From NCBI RefSeq assembly GCF_017814975.1, contig NZ_JAGIQA010000001.1, positions 1 to 64,000 on the forward strand: a stretch of DNA of 64,000 nt, read 5' to 3'. The stretch is from Cupriavidus consociatus. GTDB taxonomy: Bacteria; Pseudomonadota; Gammaproteobacteria; Burkholderiales; Burkholderiaceae. The notes under the pieces were generated by a model. That model saw only the letters and a program-made list of their open reading frames with translations, did no database searches and had not been told where the DNA came from. Within the stretch, counting starts at the first letter, position 1, and each line of letters begins with the position of its first letter. The translations under genes were made by a program, and so were the position numbers. This document shows positions 62,394 through 64,000 of this stretch, one piece after another.

Positions 62394-63152
62394 ATGCGGG
62401 TCGCAATCGTCAGTACCGAGACAACCGGGCTCACGCCAGTGGACGAGCCTGTCAGCATCGGCCTGCTGCTTGTCGAAGTAGCGCCGAGGGCGGGCAGTCT
62501 CGTGCGCGAAATCACTGACTACTACGGTTCGCAGGAGCCCACCGTGCCGATCAGCGAGGCTGCTACCGGCATGCATGGCCTGACCGCAGAGATGTTGCGC
62601 GGGCAGCGTTTCGATGTCGGCGCAATTCGTGCCATCGTCGAGGATGCCGACGTGCTGGTCGCCCATGGGGCCGAGTTCAATGTCCGCATGCTGGAAAAAG
62701 TGGTCCCCGAGATACAGCGCAAGCACTGGCGCTGCTCGGTGCGCCAGGTGCGCTGGTCCCAATATTTCCATGCACCCAACCACAAGCTCGATACGCTGTG
62801 CGAACACCTGCGCATTTTCCGGCCCCGGCCGCAGATCGCGCTGGACGATTGCCTGGCGCTGTCCAAGCTCCTGTTCCAGCAGATGGGGGCGGTAGGCCAG
62901 GCCACGCCGATGGGCTTCCTGCTGGCCCAGCCGGACTATGTGCCGCGGACTGCCGTGCAGGGCGCGGCGGCGTTCCCGGCTAATGTGGCGCCGCCAGCGC
63001 CCGTAACGCCACCACGAGACGGTGGTCCTGGCTGGCTGCCGCAGGTCGACCAGCAACACGACGGTGCCAGCCGCGGCCTCGTGCTGGCCGCCGTGCTGCT
63101 GGTGCTGACCGCGGCCGCGCTGCTCTGGCCCGACATGATGCCGCGGTGGTGA
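62394..63152 (+). CDS. DnaQ-fold protein with degenerate active site and C-terminal membrane anchor
   Basis: 252 residues. Residues 1-165 follow the DEDDh exonuclease pattern, but ExoI reads STETTG (Ser7 in place of Asp, Glu9 kept), ExoII HGAEFN (Asn96 in place of Asp), and ExoIII QIALDD (Gln147 in place of His, Asp152 kept). Three of five catalytic residues are changed. A Pro-rich linker (about 193-215) leads to a hydrophobic C-terminal helix (229-245, LVLAAVLLVLTAAALLW). GGAG precedes ATG 62394. It is probably not an active exonuclease, perhaps a tail-anchored nucleic-acid or nucleotide-binding protein. Confidence 0.8.
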   Translation: MRVAIVSTETTGLTPVDEPVSIGLLLVEVAPRAGSLVREITDYYGSQEPTVPISEAATGMHGLTAEMLRGQRFDVGAIRAIVEDADVLVAHGAEFNVRMLEKVVPEIQRKHWRCSVRQVRWSQYFHAPNHKLDTLCEHLRIFRPRPQIALDDCLALSKLLFQQMGAVGQATPMGFLLAQPDYVPRTAVQGAAAFPANVAPPAPVTPPRDGGPGWLPQVDQQHDGASRGLVLAAVLLVLTAAALLWPDMMPRW

Positions 63153-63188
63153 GCTGGCCCGACGCAGTCAGGCAGCATGGGCGGGCAG

Positions 63189-63225
63189 AAAAGAAAAACG
63201 GCCCGGACATCGCTGTCCAGGCCGT
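63189..63225 (-). terminator. intrinsic terminator of tRNA-Pro
   Basis: Minus strand: ACGGCCTGGACA, loop, TGTCCGGGCCGT and TTTTTCTTTT. It lies 25 bases after the tRNA CCA and 36 bases past the convergent exonuclease-fold gene. Confidence 0.9.
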
Positions 63226-63249
63226 GTTCCTTGAAGCCAAACTTAAAAC

Positions 63250-63326
63250 TGGTCGGGGCGACATGATTCGAACATGCGACCCTCTGATCCCAAATCAGAT
63301 GCGCTACCAGGCTGCGCTACGCCCCG
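63250..63326 (-). tRNA. tRNA-Pro(TGG)
   Basis: 77 nt. Acceptor CGGGGCG/CGCCCCG, encoded CCA (complement of 63250-63252), anticodon stem TCTGA/TCAGA around TTTGGGA gives anticodon TGG, reading CCA/CCG. D-arm and T-loop (GTTCGAATC) are normal. Confidence 0.97.
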
Positions 63327-63335
63327 AAGCCGGCG

Positions 63336-63365
63336 ATTGTAGCGCGTACTGGCGGGGCCGGTCAA
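63336..63365 (-). promoter_or_regulatory. sigma-70 promoter of tRNA-Pro
   Basis: Minus strand: TTGACC (63365-63360), 18 bases, TACAAT (63341-63336), 10 bases before the tRNA 5' end. Confidence 0.75.
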
Positions 63366-63442
63366 TCTGGCGAGCGCGGCACATGGCGGCGCGCGTGCGG
63401 TCCACGGGCACGCTCCCCCTTTTGGCGGGGGGGCACTTTGGC

Positions 63443-63470
63443 TTGACTTGGGTTTGCGCGCTGCGATAAT
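63443..63470 (+). promoter_or_regulatory. sigma-70 promoter with long leader before the last gene
   Basis: TTGACT (63443-63448), 16 bases, GATAAT (63465-63470). If used, the leader to the start at 63736 is about 260 nt. It holds a GCCGGTGGC/GCCACGGC hairpin (about 63600-63621) and no ORF I can support. Confidence 0.6.
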
Positions 63471-63735
63471 CCGCACACCGCTTTAGTCCGACCGGCGTGA
63501 TGTTGGGAATGCTGGTTTGCAGATTCCTTCCGGACTGGCCTGATCACCATAACAAGAACGGCGCTCCCTGTCCTGGCGAGCGCCTCGGCGCGTTGGTTTT
63601 GCCGGTGGCAATGCCACGGCGGCCCGACACAGGGTATGCGGCAATCGATGACAACGGTCCGGCACAGGACCGGCATAAGAAGGGTAAAGGCGGCGCCTGG
63701 CGGGGCACCGTTTGTCGCCTTGGACGGGAATGAAG

Positions 63736-64000
63736 ATGTTTCAGTCGCATATTGTGGTGCTCATCGCAGGGCTTTTTGCCTTGCAGATGGCGGTGGTTTG
63801 CGTCGTATTGCGTCGATCCGCGGGCATGGGCCGCAGTGGCCTGACGTCGTGGGCGCTGGGCAATGTCGCCGCGGCAATCGCCTCGGTGCTGGCTGCGGTG
63901 CAGGACGCGCGCCCCGCGTGGCTGGTGCCGGACGCAACCGATCTCGCGTTGCTGGCTGCGCTCGCCTTGATGGCGATCGGTGCCCGTCATTTTGCCGGCC
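63736..64000 (+). CDS. N-terminal part of a membrane protein (cut by window end)
   Basis: 88 codons in the window from ATG 63736 (GGGA six bases upstream; ATG 63730 is an alternative). MFQSHIVVLIAGLFALQMAVVCVVLRRSAG is an initial helix. A second and third hydrophobic segment follow (SWALGNVAAAIASVLAAVQ; LALLAALALMAIGARHFAG). The pattern resembles the membrane sensor part of diguanylate cyclases, but no catalytic domain is visible, so this is a guess. Confidence 0.6.
   Translation, partial: MFQSHIVVLIAGLFALQMAVVCVVLRRSAGMGRSGLTSWALGNVAAAIASVLAAVQDARPAWLVPDATDLALLAALALMAIGARHFAG

Overview
The window is high-GC DNA from a betaproteobacterium. Gene content and order point to Cupriavidus or a close Ralstonia/Burkholderiaceae relative: carA-lysE-carB, greA-DUF4149-yhbY-rlmE-ftsH-folP-glmM-pstSCAB-phoU-phoBR, a second infA, and yafS-rnhA-dnaQ divergent from gloB. 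It is an ordinary chromosomal stretch with dense, mostly operonic genes. I see no insertion sequence, prophage, CRISPR array or replication origin. RNA genes are tRNA-Ser(GGA), tRNA-Val(CAC) and tRNA-Pro(TGG).

1-5.1 kb: the end of an unidentified gene, a sodium:solute symporter with a cytosolic-type coiled-coil insertion and an EF-hand-like loop, tRNA-Ser, then a gene-poor patch. That patch holds an acyltransferase-3 gene, a 49-codon membrane microprotein gene and three diverged copies of a minus-strand, terminator-ended small-RNA-like repeat. 5.1-11 kb: a D-amino-acid aminotransferase, a YfiR/YfiN-type c-di-GMP module and several small conserved proteins of unknown function. 10.9-17.7 kb: glycerol catabolism (glpD, glpK, glpR), interrupted by a Nudix gene and purU, and ending in a 3' remnant of a glycerol ABC-transporter binding protein. 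17.7-25 kb: a Cache-HAMP-PAS-GGDEF diguanylate cyclase, tRNA-Val, dnaQ, rnhA, yafS, gloB and mltD. 25-35 kb: prpE, then a seven-gene operon for aerobic CoA-dependent anthranilate (2-aminobenzoate) breakdown: monooxygenase/reductase fusion, SDR, enoyl-CoA hydratase, acyl-CoA dehydrogenase, CoA ligase, thioesterase and RidA-like deaminase. 35-43 kb: carA and carB with a LysE exporter between them, greA, a DUF4149 gene, yhbY and rlmE. 43.5-47.8 kb: ftsH, folP and glmM.

48-60.6 kb is a phosphate region: pstS-pstC-pstA-pstB-phoU-phoB-phoR, then convergent ppk, divergent ppx, an OlsB-like ornithine-lipid acyltransferase, and sixA. Pho boxes are readable upstream of pstS. More strikingly, four half-sites in exact 11-bp phase lie in front of the OlsB-like gene, followed at the expected 10-bp distance by a -10 hexamer. 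This ties membrane-lipid remodelling to the Pho regulon. The window ends with infA (TTG start), a small membrane protein, a membrane-anchored DnaQ-fold protein that has lost most catalytic residues, tRNA-Pro, and the start of a membrane protein cut by the window edge.

The most interesting items are the minus-strand small-RNA-like repeat family around 2.5-4.9 kb, the four-unit PhoB array before the olsB-like gene, the degenerate tail-anchored exonuclease fold, the glpV remnant, the C-rich G-poor carA leader (candidate Rho-dependent attenuation), and palindromes at the ftsH, anthranilate-operon and diguanylate-cyclase promoters.
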